NCBI GenBank assembly: GCA_903848935.1
Contig: CAINHO010000038.1
Coordinates: 1 to 64,000, forward strand
From: an uncultured Pseudomonadota bacterium
GTDB taxonomy: Bacteria > Pseudomonadota > Gammaproteobacteria > Methylococcales > Methylomonadaceae
Direction of reading: 5' to 3'
Length of the DNA: 64,000 nt
In this document: positions 16,061 through 25,415 of the stretch, in pieces
Layout of the letters: each line of letters starts with the position of its first letter
Numbering within the stretch: position 1 is the stretch's first letter
Notes under the pieces: generated by a model
What the model was told of the DNA's origin: nothing
Database searches by the model: none
Seen by the model: only the letters and a program-made list of their open reading frames with translations
Position numbers and translations under genes: made by a program

Positions 16061-17289
16061 TGTATCGCCGAGCCAAGTTTGAAAATCGGCAAATACATCG
16101 CCACGATTAAACCGCCTACTAAAACTCCTAAAATCAACATAATCACCGGCTCCATTAAACTACTCAAATTATCGACCAAATTATCGACTTCTTCTTCGTA
16201 AAAATCGGCAACTTTCGACAGCATCGCATCCAACGCGCCCGATTCTTCACCAATTTGAACCATTTGTTGCACCATGTGTGGAAATAAACCCGATTCTTGA
16301 ATGGCAAATGTCAGGCGTTGACCAATCGCCACCTCGTCGCGAATTTGCAAAACGGCTGCTTCATAAACTCGATTGCCACACGTTCCCGCACACGATTCCA
16401 ACGCTTCCACCAACGGCACACCCGCTGCAGACATCGTGGCTAAGGTGCGTGAAAACCGCGCAATCGCAGATTTGTTGATAATTACGCCAACGACCGTCAC
16501 TTTCAGCAAAGTTTTATCGATAAAATAATTGAACGGTTCAGAGGTTTTTTTGAAAAATTTAAAGGTATAAACCAGTCCAACTATAATCGATACAATCACC
16601 CACCAATATGTTTGCATCCACTTCGACATGGCGATGACCATTTTGGTAAACACCGGTAAATCCGCCCCAAAACTTTTAAACAAATCTTCAAACACTGGCA
16701 CCACAAAAACCAGCAAAACCACCGTGACGATAAAGGCAATCATCACCACGGCGACGGGATACGTCAGGGCTTTTTTGATTTTCTTTTTCATCGTTTCGCT
16801 TTTTTCTTTGTACATTGCAATTTTTTCGAGCAACGATTCCAAAACGCCAGCACGTTCACCCGCTTCGATAAGATTACAAAATAAATCATCAAATTGATCC
16901 GGATGTTTACGCAATGCTTGTGTCAAGCTGTCACCGCTTTCTACGTCGCCTTTAATTGTTAAAAGTAAATCACGCATACTCGAATTTTCATTTCCGTGTC
17001 CCACAATATCGAGGGCTTGCACGACCGGAACGCCTGCCTTGAGCATCGTTGCTAATTGGCGGGCAAAAATAGCAATATCGGCGGGCGTAACTTTTTGAAG
17101 CCGTTTAGTAAAAATCGACGGTGATTTTTTTTTCAAACGAGTGACATTTATACCTTGTCGGCGCAAGTCAATCCGCGCGGCGTGTTCATCAATTGCACTA
17201 ATTTCACCGGTCGCGTGGCGGCGGTATTTATCTTTACCTACCCAAGTAAAGTCGAATTCTTTTACGATTTTTTTTTGTATTTGTGCCAT
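16057..17289 (-). CDS. pilC: Type IV pilus inner-membrane platform protein PilC
   Basis: PilC is the membrane platform on which the PilB ATPase acts to assemble pili. The 410-residue protein has two T2SSF repeats (about 70-195 and 275-395), each with LATMLKAGVPVVQALD or the related LATMSAAGVPLVEALE, and three transmembrane segments, the last near the C-terminus (VIMLILGVLVGGLIVAMYLP). The N-terminal domain VTRLKKKSPS is cytoplasmic. The start ATG lies 11 bases after the pilB stop. Confidence 0.95.
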   Translation of the reverse strand: MAQIQKKIVKEFDFTWVGKDKYRRHATGEISAIDEHAARIDLRRQGINVTRLKKKSPSIFTKRLQKVTPADIAIFARQLATMLKAGVPVVQALDIVGHGNENSSMRDLLLTIKGDVESGDSLTQALRKHPDQFDDLFCNLIEAGERAGVLESLLEKIAMYKEKSETMKKKIKKALTYPVAVVMIAFIVTVVLLVFVVPVFEDLFKSFGADLPVFTKMVIAMSKWMQTYWWVIVSIIVGLVYTFKFFKKTSEPFNYFIDKTLLKVTVVGVIINKSAIARFSRTLATMSAAGVPLVEALESCAGTCGNRVYEAAVLQIRDEVAIGQRLTFAIQESGLFPHMVQQMVQIGEESGALDAMLSKVADFYEEEVDNLVDNLSSLMEPVIMLILGVLVGGLIVAMYLPIFKLGSAIH

Positions 17290-17300
17290 TTTGCTGCCTG

Positions 17301-19007
17301 TTAATGTTCACTGGTGACGCGGTCAATTTCTTCCAAACTGGTCATGCCTAAACGCACTTTGTTTAAACCGGACGCGCGTAAATCGTTAATCCCTTCGGAT
17401 GCAGCTTGTTCCGCGAGTTGCATGGCGTTACCGCCTTGTAAAATTAACGCCCGCATTTGCTCACTTAACGTCATGACTTGATAAATCCCGACGCGCCCTT
17501 TATAGCCATTGCTACACAACTCGCACCCGACCGCTTTGAACAGTTTTAATTGCCTGAGTTCTTCAGGTTTGAAACCGGAGCTTAATAAAAAATCCTTGGG
17601 ATATTCTGCGGGAATTTTACAATGTTCACATAAACGTCGCGCCAAGCGTTGCGCCATAATTAAAATGACAGCGGAGACGATATTGAATGCCGGAATGCCC
17701 ATTTGCATCAGGCGATTTAGAGTTTGTGGCGCGTCGTTTGTGTGCAAAGTAGACAATACCAAATGTCCGGTTTGTGCGGCTTTGACGGCAATTTCAGCGG
17801 TTTCGAAATCCCGAATCTCGCCGACCATAATAATGTCAGGATCTTGTCGTAAGAAGGCGCGTAATGCTGTGGCAAATGTTAGTCCTGCTTTCGGGTTGAC
17901 GTTCACTTGATTGATACCTTCCACAGTGATTTCGACCGGATCTTCGGCGGTGGAAATGTTACGTTCCGGCGTATTGAGAATGTTCAAACCCGTGTATAAA
18001 GACACTGTTTTTCCGCTTCCCGTCGGGCCTGTTACGAGAACCATGCCATACGGTTTGTTAATCGCCTCTAAAAATAATTTTTGCTGCTCTGGTTCGAAAC
18101 CCAATTTTTCAATCCCTAATTGTGCGTTGGTCGGATCTAAAATCCGCAACACCACTTTTTCGCCAAACAAAGTCGGGCAAGTATTCACCCGAAAATCAAT
18201 CGCCCGCGTTTTCGATAAAATCATTTTGATGCGTCCATCTTGCGGCACACGCCGTTCCGCAATGTCCATTTTGGACATGACTTTGATGCGCGACACAATC
18301 CGATTCGAAATACTGGCGGGTGGCGATGCAACTTCGTGCAGCATTCCGTCAGACCGGTAACGAATCCGAAACACTTTTTCATACGGTTCAAGGTGAATAT
18401 CAGAAACACCCGCTTTAATGGCATCCAATAAAATTTTATTCACAAAACGTACAATGGGTGCGTCTTCGGTGTCGTTAGCTGTAGAAATAGCGTCTTTATC
18501 ATCCGCGCCGACGCTTAAATTATCCAAATCTGAATCAAGTAAATCATTTATCGACGAATTCGCGGCTTCGAGCAGCGTGTTGATGGCTTTATTTAATTTA
18601 TGTTCTTCCACTAAAATCGGTTCGGGATTGAGACGGCTACTGAATTTTATTTCGTCAAAACCTTGAAAACTGCGTGGGTCAGAAATCGCTACGAATAATG
18701 TGGCTCCGCGTGCATGGAGCGGTAAAACGTGGTGTTTTTGGATGAGCGTGTTATTGACTAATTCCAACGGCAAACTTTTTGGGTCGATAGCATCTAAATT
18801 AAAAAGAGGCACCCCAAATTCAATTGAAATTTTAGACGCAATAACGCTTGAATTAACAAATTTGTTGCTGACTAAATAGTTAATCAGCGACACGCCTTTT
18901 TTTTGCGAATCTTGATAATGTTTCTGAGCATCGGCGGCGGTTAAAAAACCTTCTTTGATGAGATTATTGATCAGACTGTTAAATTGTAAATCGTTAGTTG
19001 TAGCCAT
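17301..19007 (-). CDS. pilB: Type IV pilus assembly ATPase PilB
   Basis: Hexameric secretion ATPase that drives pilus extension. The order is an N-terminal GSPII_E domain (1-150), then the ATPase with Walker A GPTGSGKT at 327-334, an Asp box, Walker B IIMVGEIRDFETAE and a tetracysteine zinc site (CEHC near 480 and CELC further on). 568 residues is typical. This is the first gene of pilB-pilC-pilD. No pilin gene (pilA) is adjacent, so the substrate pilins must be encoded elsewhere. Confidence 0.96.
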   Translation of the reverse strand: MATTNDLQFNSLINNLIKEGFLTAADAQKHYQDSQKKGVSLINYLVSNKFVNSSVIASKISIEFGVPLFNLDAIDPKSLPLELVNNTLIQKHHVLPLHARGATLFVAISDPRSFQGFDEIKFSSRLNPEPILVEEHKLNKAINTLLEAANSSINDLLDSDLDNLSVGADDKDAISTANDTEDAPIVRFVNKILLDAIKAGVSDIHLEPYEKVFRIRYRSDGMLHEVASPPASISNRIVSRIKVMSKMDIAERRVPQDGRIKMILSKTRAIDFRVNTCPTLFGEKVVLRILDPTNAQLGIEKLGFEPEQQKLFLEAINKPYGMVLVTGPTGSGKTVSLYTGLNILNTPERNISTAEDPVEITVEGINQVNVNPKAGLTFATALRAFLRQDPDIIMVGEIRDFETAEIAVKAAQTGHLVLSTLHTNDAPQTLNRLMQMGIPAFNIVSAVILIMAQRLARRLCEHCKIPAEYPKDFLLSSGFKPEELRQLKLFKAVGCELCSNGYKGRVGIYQVMTLSEQMRALILQGGNAMQLAEQAASEGINDLRASGLNKVRLGMTSLEEIDRVTSEH

Positions 19008-19092
19008 AATGACATTCTCAAAACAGGAATAATGGTAAAAATTCTATCATCAATCGCCCCGTGACACAGTTTCATGCGCTAAAATTAGCCGA

Positions 19093-19716
19093 ATGAAAAC
19101 TTCAAATTATCTGGCTTGTCCCGAATGTGATTTATTGCTGCATGGCGGTTCGCCTGTCGTCGGTGAAAAAGTGCATTGTCCGCGTTGCCACTGTTTATTA
19201 CATCGTCCTCGTGCAAACAGTATTGCTCGCACATTGGCATTATCGTTGACGGGTTTATTTTTATTGTTGCCTGCTAATTTATTGCCAATTGTCGGTATCA
19301 AAGTATTAGGTAATTCAAACGATGGCACATTATTAAATGGCGCAGCAACGCTGTTTAACGAAGGAATGTGGGGCGTCGCGATGTTGGTTTTTTTATCGAG
19401 TATCTTATTTCCTGTGTTGAGTATTGTGTTGTCGCTGTTGATTAGCGGGCATTTGTATTTCAATCGCCAAAACTGTTATTTAAGTTTGTGGTTACGGACG
19501 CTGCAACACATTGAAGAATGGGCAATGTTGGAAGTTTATTTGCTCGGCATTATTGTCGCCTGCGTAAAACTTTCCTCAATGGCGGAATTGAAATTTGGGT
19601 TGGGTTTAACGGCGTTTGTGTTGCTTTTACTCGTGACAGTGATGTTAGCAAGTAATTTTGACAGCACTTTATTTTGGCAACGGATTGAACAGTTGAATAC
19701 TCATGAAAAAAAATAA
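19093..19716 (+). CDS. pqiA: PqiA N-terminal half (paraquat-inducible membrane protein A)
   Basis: PqiA is the inner-membrane partner of the PqiB/PqiC MCE lipid-transport system. This 207-residue frame is one PqiA domain: a zinc-ribbon-like CPECDLLLHGG and CPRCHCLLHR at the N-terminus, then four transmembrane segments. In E. coli PqiA is one protein of about 417 residues with two such domains; here the second domain is a separate frame overlapping by 14 bases. The overlap contains eight consecutive A (19706-19713); losing one A would fuse both halves into one protein of about the E. coli length. Confidence 0.88.
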   Translation: MKTSNYLACPECDLLLHGGSPVVGEKVHCPRCHCLLHRPRANSIARTLALSLTGLFLLLPANLLPIVGIKVLGNSNDGTLLNGAATLFNEGMWGVAMLVFLSSILFPVLSIVLSLLISGHLYFNRQNCYLSLWLRTLQHIEEWAMLEVYLLGIIVACVKLSSMAELKFGLGLTAFVLLLLVTVMLASNFDSTLFWQRIEQLNTHEKK

Positions 19717-20314
19717 CACCGCCTTGGCACAAGGGTTGTGTCGTTGTCACGATTGTGGACGATTAGCACAAATCCCTATTAGTGACGCTTTATGCGTTCG
19801 TTGCAGCTGCCAGTTACACGCTCGTTTGCCGCACAGTTTTCAGCGCACGTTGGCATTATTGTTGAGCGGCACGGCTCTGTATATTCCGGCGAATTTGTTT
19901 CCGATTATGACCGTCACAAGGTTAGGCGTGGGCGAACCCCACACGATTTTAGGCGGCATTGTGGAGTTGATTCATAGCGATATGTTACCGATTGCAATGT
20001 TGGTTTTGGTGGCGAGTATTTTAGTGCCGTTGTTAAAATTATTAGGGTTGAGTTTGTTGTTGTTATGCGTGCATTTTCGGTGGCAAGTGAATGCGAAACG
20101 ATGGACGCAAATGTATCGAATCATTTCATTTGTGGGGCGATGGTCAATGTTGGATATTTTTATGATTTCGATTTTAGTGTCGCTGGTAAATTTAGGCGGT
20201 GTGGCACAAGTGATTGCAGGTTCAGCAGCGACAGCGTTTGGTGCAGTGGTTGTATTGACAATGTTTGCTGCAAAAAGTTTTGATCCGCGTTTGATTTGGG
20301 ATGTGCAGAAATGA
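19703..20314 (+). CDS. pqiA: PqiA C-terminal half
   Basis: Second PqiA domain, 203 residues, with its own CHDCGRLAQIP and CVRCSCQLHA metal-binding-like motifs and four transmembrane segments (for example ALYIPANLFPIMTVTRL). Its start ATG lies just before the A8 tract at the end of the first half, and the frame is +1 relative to it. It can be translated independently by coupling, so a true split gene is plausible. The stop overlaps the start of the glycosyltransferase gene (ATGA). Confidence 0.87.
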   Translation: MKKNNTALAQGLCRCHDCGRLAQIPISDALCVRCSCQLHARLPHSFQRTLALLLSGTALYIPANLFPIMTVTRLGVGEPHTILGGIVELIHSDMLPIAMLVLVASILVPLLKLLGLSLLLLCVHFRWQVNAKRWTQMYRIISFVGRWSMLDIFMISILVSLVNLGGVAQVIAGSAATAFGAVVVLTMFAAKSFDPRLIWDVQK

Positions 20315-23025
20315 ACAGCGACAAAGAAATCCGTTTAAAACCACAACAAAAGAAATTTACAAAAACTGACAACATGAAAAATAAATCTAAAATTCAACCC
20401 ACCCTTCAAGAACAGCAGCAATTGCTCAATCTTTACAATCAAGGTTTGTTTGTTGAAGCGGTTGCCAGTTCAAATGCCGTCATTGTTCGTTTTCCAGATT
20501 GTGTTTTTGCTTGGAAAGTTTTAGGCGCAGGCTTACAAGGTTTAAATCGAACAACGGAAGCTCTTGAGGCAAAAAGAAAAGTGGTTGAACTCATGCCAAA
20601 CGATGCCGATGCTCACAGCAATTTAGGTTTAACACTCAAAGAACACGGCTTACTTGATGAAGCCGAAAGAAGTTGTCGTCGCGCTTTAAAATTAAATCCA
20701 AAATCTGCGGCGGCACACTGCAATTTAGGCAATGTTTTTCAAGAGCAAGAAAATTTTAGTGAAGCTGAAAAATGCTACAAACACGCTTTAAAAATTGACT
20801 CGACCGCCGCAGAATTTCACAAAAACTTAGGAATTGTGCTTCATAAACAAAACCGATTTTTTGAAGCTGAAGAATACTATAGAACTGGATTACTTTGTTC
20901 ACCTGATAGCAGGGAAATTATGACACCGTGGCTTTTTGTACGTCATCATCTTTGCGATTGGTTTATGATTTACAAATGTCACGAGAAATTATTAAAATGC
21001 CTAGAGCTACAACAAGCCGAGGATGCACCACCATTTCCGTTGTTGGCATTCCAACATTCTAATTCTGGGCATATAAAATGCGCTGGTTTTTTATATGCTA
21101 ATGTTCGTTACAAATATCAACTGACAACAGTTCCTCTCATTATAAAAATCACAAACTCCCACCAAAAACTCCGAATTGGTTATTTGTCGGCGGATTTTCA
21201 CACCCACGCCACGGTTTATTTGATGGCGGGCATTTTAGAAAATCGCAACACCGAAAATTTTGACGTTTATTTATATTCCTATGGCATTGAAGCAAAAGAC
21301 GATTCTCGTTCTCGTGTTGAAAAATCCTGCGAAATTTTCCGAAATATCCGCGAATTGTCCGACGACGAAGCCGCGCAACAAATTTTAACGGATGAAATTG
21401 ATATTTTGGTGGATTTGAAAGGCAACACACAAGGCGCACGTCTTGGCATTCAAGCCCTTCGTCCTGCACCTGTGATTGTAAGTTGGCTCGGTTATCCTGC
21501 AACTTTGGGACATGAACGATTAGCCGATTACATTATTAGCGACTCGACCGTTACTCCGTTGGAACACGCTGACCATTTCAGCGAAACGCTGGCGTTGATG
21601 CCGCATTGTTATCAACCGAATGACAATACTCGTCCGATTGGTGTGTGTCCAACTCGTGCTGAAGCGGGTTTGCCCGAAAACGGTTTTGTGTTTGCGACTT
21701 TCAATCAATCTTACAAAATTTCGCCTGAAATGTTCGATATTTGGTGCCGATTGTTAATCGCTGTGCCGAATAGCGTGTTGTGGATTTTAGAACCGATTGA
21801 AGTCGCGCAAGAAAATTTGCGTCGTGAAATGCAAGCGCGAGGTGTGGATTCAACACGTTTGATTTTTGCACCGAAACTCGAACAAACCGAACATTTAGGA
21901 CGTTTGCAACGGGTGGATTTAGCGGTCGATACATTTCCTTACACTTCGCACACAACCGCTTCGGATGCACTTTGGGCTGGTGTGCCATTAGTGACAAAAA
22001 TGGGTGAAACGTTTGCCAGTCGCGTGGCGGCAAGTATTTTGCGAACGATGGATTTAGACGAATTGGTCACGACAAACGATGACGATTATTTCAACGTGGC
22101 GTTAGATTTGGCGCAAAATCCTGAAAAGTTAGCAGCGATAAAACAGAAAATTGCGACACAAAAACCGATTTCACCGTTGTTTGATACTCAAAAATTCGCC
22201 CGTGATTTGGAACGACTTTATCAAACGATTTGGGCGCAGGAGTTGAAAGGCGAACGGAAGGCGGTGATTTTAAATGATGAATTCAAAACAGAGATAAAAC
22301 CAATGAATCAAACATTAACTGATATTTTGCAACTCGAACGATTAACCGAAGTGGTTGATATTGGTGCAAATCCCATTGATGGCGAACCACCTTACAAATC
22401 AATGCTGTCAGCGGAATTATGTCGTGTAACAGGTTTTGAACCCCAAGAATCAGCATTAGCAGAATTATTGACTAAAAAAAGTGAACTTGAACGTTATTTA
22501 CCTTATGCCGTCGGTGATGGCGAAACGCACATCTTAAAAATTTGTCGTGCTTCAGGTATGACCAGTTTGTTTGAACCTGATGCGACGACGCTTGATTTGT
22601 TTGCGGTTTTAAAACCTTGTGGCGAAGTAATTCAGCGCGTCGAAATGCAAACTCAAAAGTTAGATGAAATTTCTGAAATTGAGCAGTTAGATTTTTTGAA
22701 AATTGATATTCAAGGTGCTGAATTAGCTGTGTTTCAAAATGGCGGGCAAAAATTAGCGAATGCCGTAGCGATTCAAACGGAAGTGTCTTTTGTGACGTTG
22801 TATGAAAATCAGCCTGCAATGGGTGAAATTGATATTGAATTGCGCCGACAAGGTTTTATTCCTCATTGTTTTGCTGCGGTGAAAAAATGGATGATTGCGC
22901 CGTGTGTTATCAACAACAATCCGCGCCAGCCTTTAAATCAATTATTGGAAGCCGACATTGTTTATGTCCGCGATTTTTCTAAGCCTAATTTGATGACAAG
23001 TGAACAGTTAAAACAGCTCGCCTAA
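20311..23025 (+). CDS. TPR - O-GlcNAc-transferase-like - FkbM methyltransferase fusion, C-terminus truncated
   Basis: A multi-domain cytoplasmic protein. TPR repeats occupy about residues 20-215, including LGNVFQEQENFSEAEKCYKH. A SPINDLY/OGT glycosyltransferase domain (GT41) starts near 287 with RIGYLSADFHTHATV and continues through VDLAVDTFPYTSHTTASDAL. An FkbM SAM-methyltransferase domain runs from about 680 (VVDIGANPIDGEPPY) to about 895. It would add and perhaps methylate sugars on proteins. The start at 20311 overlaps the pqiA stop (ATGA); alternative ATG at 20374. A 14-base tandem duplication at the 3' end introduces the present stop, cutting off about 41 residues. Position between pqiA and pqiB is unusual. 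Confidence 0.85.
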   Translation: MNSDKEIRLKPQQKKFTKTDNMKNKSKIQPTLQEQQQLLNLYNQGLFVEAVASSNAVIVRFPDCVFAWKVLGAGLQGLNRTTEALEAKRKVVELMPNDADAHSNLGLTLKEHGLLDEAERSCRRALKLNPKSAAAHCNLGNVFQEQENFSEAEKCYKHALKIDSTAAEFHKNLGIVLHKQNRFFEAEEYYRTGLLCSPDSREIMTPWLFVRHHLCDWFMIYKCHEKLLKCLELQQAEDAPPFPLLAFQHSNSGHIKCAGFLYANVRYKYQLTTVPLIIKITNSHQKLRIGYLSADFHTHATVYLMAGILENRNTENFDVYLYSYGIEAKDDSRSRVEKSCEIFRNIRELSDDEAAQQILTDEIDILVDLKGNTQGARLGIQALRPAPVIVSWLGYPATLGHERLADYIISDSTVTPLEHADHFSETLALMPHCYQPNDNTRPIGVCPTRAEAGLPENGFVFATFNQSYKISPEMFDIWCRLLIAVPNSVLWILEPIEVAQENLRREMQARGVDSTRLIFAPKLEQTEHLGRLQRVDLAVDTFPYTSHTTASDALWAGVPLVTKMGETFASRVAASILRTMDLDELVTTNDDDYFNVALDLAQNPEKLAAIKQKIATQKPISPLFDTQKFARDLERLYQTIWAQELKGERKAVILNDEFKTEIKPMNQTLTDILQLERLTEVVDIGANPIDGEPPYKSMLSAELCRVTGFEPQESALAELLTKKSELERYLPYAVGDGETHILKICRASGMTSLFEPDATTLDLFAVLKPCGEVIQRVEMQTQKLDEISEIEQLDFLKIDIQGAELAVFQNGGQKLANAVAIQTEVSFVTLYENQPAMGEIDIELRRQGFIPHCFAAVKKWMIAPCVINNNPRQPLNQLLEADIVYVRDFSKPNLMTSEQLKQLA

Positions 23026-23036
23026 AACAGCTCGCC
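23009..23036 (+). repeat. 14-base perfect tandem duplication ending the FkbM gene
   Basis: TAAAACAGCTCGCC occurs twice head to tail (23009-23022 and 23023-23036). The second copy supplies the stop TAA at 23023. Removing one copy restores a frame that continues into the following 41 codons. A 14-base unit shifts the frame, so gain or loss of one copy would switch the C-terminus. Confidence 0.9.
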
Positions 23037-23162
23037 ATGATTGTGCATCATTGTTATGGTTCGTTTGATTTGGCGTTGCGCTGCATTTTGATTTTGGAAC
23101 AACGAAATGCGTTGCCGCTAGGTAGTCAACAACAGTATTTGGATTTGTTAGCGAGAACATAA
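23037..23162 (+). pseudogene. Detached C-terminal 41 codons of the TPR-OGT-FkbM protein
   Basis: The frame from ATG 23037 encodes 41 residues (MIVHHCYGSFDLALRC then a Leu/Gln-rich stretch ending LLART) up to TAA at 23160-23162. Without one copy of the 14-base duplication it reads directly on from the FkbM end ...SEQLKQLA. It has no ribosome site of its own worth noting. It is best read as the amputated tail of the preceding protein rather than a separate gene. 23163-23195 is the leader of pqiB. Confidence 0.65.
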
Positions 23163-23195
23163 TGACATTCCGTTACAAAGCACAAATGGAACTTT

Positions 23196-24809
23196 ATGAC
23201 TAATTTAAACGAAACCTACCAAGCTGACGAAGTGATGCTTAATAAAAAATCCGAATTATCGCTTATTTGGTTTTTGCCATTGATTGCGGTTTTAGTCAGC
23301 GGGTGGCTGATTTACAAATCATTTTCTGAAAAAGGCGAAGTGATTACCATCAGTTTTCCGACTGCCGAAGGTTTAGAAATTGATAAAACAAAAATCAAAT
23401 ATCTCGATGTAGAAATTGGCAAAGTCATCGCGATAAACATTAACGACAATTTGAAAACGATTGTTGTCACCGCACAAATGAATGCGAGTTCGAGCAATTA
23501 TTTAAAAGCCGACACGCTGTTTTGGGTAGTACGTCCGCAAGTGGGTTTAGGTGGAATTTCAGGATTAGGCACGTTGCTATCTGGCGCGTATATTGAAATT
23601 AAACCCGATGGCGGCGAGCATAAACACGATTTTATCGGTTTAAGTAATCCACCGCCGCTGAAGGCAAATGCTGAAGGTAAAGAGTTTATTTTAGAAACCA
23701 ATAATCTGGGTTCCATGAAAACTGGTACGCCAATTAACTTTCACGGGATTAGTGTCGGGCAAGTGTTGACGCATGAACTTTCAACAGCGGCGGATGCCAT
23801 TCGGCTCACTATTTTTATCAATAAACCTTACGACCAATTCATTCGTAAAAATACCCGTTTTTGGATTGATAGCGGTGTAGATTTGTCAGCAGGCGCAGAT
23901 GGTTTCAAAGTTCGCACTGGCCCGCTAATTTCATTATTGAGTGGTGGCATTGCGTTTCGAGCGGCATCGGAAGATGGCATTGATTCAATTCAACCCGAAA
24001 ACACGTTGTATCCGCTTTATGATACTTACGACGATTCAACCGAAATCACCTACAAAGATACATTGCATTATGTGATGTATTTCAACGGTTCTGTGCGTGG
24101 ATTGACCGAAGGTGCGCCGGTGCAATTACGCGGTTATCCTGTCGGAAAAGTGTTGAGTATTAGTTTGGAACTGGACGAAAAAACCGCCGAAATTCGGATT
24201 CCTGTTATTGTTGAATTGCAGCCAGAACGGATTAAAGAAGTGAATCCTGACGTGAAAATTTCGCCACAAGAAATGGTGAAACAGCTCATCGATAAAGGCT
24301 TACGCGCTCAATTACAAACGGGCAGTTTATTGACGGGACAATTGTTGGTCGATTTAGATTTTCATCTGAAAAGTAAAATTATCGAAAATCCAAAACACGG
24401 TTCATACGCTGAGTTTCCTACAACGGCGAGTTCACTCGACCAATTTACCCATTCGGCGAATATCATCATGGATAAAATTGCAAAGTTGCCACTCGAAAAT
24501 TTGACCAGTGAAATCAACAAAACGTTACAAGGTTTACAAGGTACGACAATGGCGGCAACCGCAACGTTAAATAGCGTCAAAGGTACGATGGGAACGGCAG
24601 ATAAAACGTTGACGACAGCGGATAAAACGCTGAATACCGCGCAAAAAGCGTTGAGTAATTTTGAAGCGGGCGCGACGACGCATTATCAGCTTGAACAATT
24701 GTTGCAAGAATTGACACAAGCGGCAGGTTCAGTGAAACAGCTCACAGATTATTTGGCGCAACACCCAGAATCCGTAGTGCGTGGCAAAAATGAAGAAGGT
24801 GAAAAATGA
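23196..24809 (+). CDS. pqiB: PqiB, MCE-domain intermembrane transport protein
   Basis: PqiB-type protein of 537 residues, anchored by one N-terminal transmembrane helix (LIWFLPLIAVLVSGWLIY, about 23-40). Three MCE/MlaD domains span the periplasm, with repeated openings such as GLEIDKTKIKYLDVEIGKV and GLTEGAPVQLRGYPVGKVLS. A C-terminal helical region is rich in Thr/Ala (TADKTLTTADKTLNTAQKAL). In E. coli PqiB forms a hexameric needle across the periplasm. It overlaps pqiC by 4 bases. The two pqiA frames are upstream, separated by the glycosyltransferase gene. Confidence 0.93.
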   Translation: MTNLNETYQADEVMLNKKSELSLIWFLPLIAVLVSGWLIYKSFSEKGEVITISFPTAEGLEIDKTKIKYLDVEIGKVIAININDNLKTIVVTAQMNASSSNYLKADTLFWVVRPQVGLGGISGLGTLLSGAYIEIKPDGGEHKHDFIGLSNPPPLKANAEGKEFILETNNLGSMKTGTPINFHGISVGQVLTHELSTAADAIRLTIFINKPYDQFIRKNTRFWIDSGVDLSAGADGFKVRTGPLISLLSGGIAFRAASEDGIDSIQPENTLYPLYDTYDDSTEITYKDTLHYVMYFNGSVRGLTEGAPVQLRGYPVGKVLSISLELDEKTAEIRIPVIVELQPERIKEVNPDVKISPQEMVKQLIDKGLRAQLQTGSLLTGQLLVDLDFHLKSKIIENPKHGSYAEFPTTASSLDQFTHSANIIMDKIAKLPLENLTSEINKTLQGLQGTTMAATATLNSVKGTMGTADKTLTTADKTLNTAQKALSNFEAGATTHYQLEQLLQELTQAAGSVKQLTDYLAQHPESVVRGKNEEGEK

Positions 24810-25387
24810 AGAAATTAGTTTTGACGGGGTTGTTGATTTTACAAGGTTGTGCGACCTCGCCACCAACGCAGTTTTATAGTTTGGAAGCTGTTGTCACTCC
24901 CTCCATTTCGCAATCAACCGATAAAAAATTGTTAATCGGCATCACACAAATCAGTCTACCCAGTGCATTAGAACGCAAACAAATTGTCACACGAGACACG
25001 GAAGGCACGTTGCATTTTGCCGAACAACATCAATGGGCGGCATTACTCAAACAAAATATGACGGAAGTATTGGCGAAAAATTTGACGACGCAATATCCCG
25101 AATTTTGGTTTAAAGCCTACCCGTGGAGTTTGTTGGGGATGGTTGATTATCGTTTGGTGATTGATGTGACGCGGTTGGATATTGTTTTGGGAAAATCGAT
25201 TAGTTTTTCAGTGGATTGGACGGTGTTGAATGAAAAGACACATGCCATTTTGCAGCATAATTCAACCAATCTAAATCAGCCGTTAGTTGATGAAAATTAT
25301 TCGACAGCTGTGGTGGGATTAAATCAGTTGTTGGCGAATTTGAGTGAAAATATCTTGAAAAAAGGGATGCCGTTATTGGGTCAATAA
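24806..25387 (+). CDS. pqiC: PqiC, outer-membrane lipoprotein (DUF330/ABC-type transport auxiliary)
   Basis: A lipoprotein of 193 residues. The signal peptide MKKLVLTGLLILQGCATSPP has its lipobox Cys at position 15, followed by the family opening TQFYSLEAV. It belongs to the PqiC/YmbA group that docks the PqiB tunnel at the outer membrane. The ATGA overlap with pqiB indicates coupling. The next gene converges from the opposite strand with a gap of under 30 bases. I see no clear terminator there. Confidence 0.9.
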   Translation: MKKLVLTGLLILQGCATSPPTQFYSLEAVVTPSISQSTDKKLLIGITQISLPSALERKQIVTRDTEGTLHFAEQHQWAALLKQNMTEVLAKNLTTQYPEFWFKAYPWSLLGMVDYRLVIDVTRLDIVLGKSISFSVDWTVLNEKTHAILQHNSTNLNQPLVDENYSTAVVGLNQLLANLSENILKKGMPLLGQ

Positions 25388-25415
25388 CGTCACCCCTAAA
25401 AATGCACCAGAAAAT

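Noticed and set aside
23037-23162. Independent small protein gene of 41 codons
   Set aside because: It reads in frame with the preceding FkbM protein once one copy of the 14-base duplication is removed, so it is the lost tail rather than a new gene.
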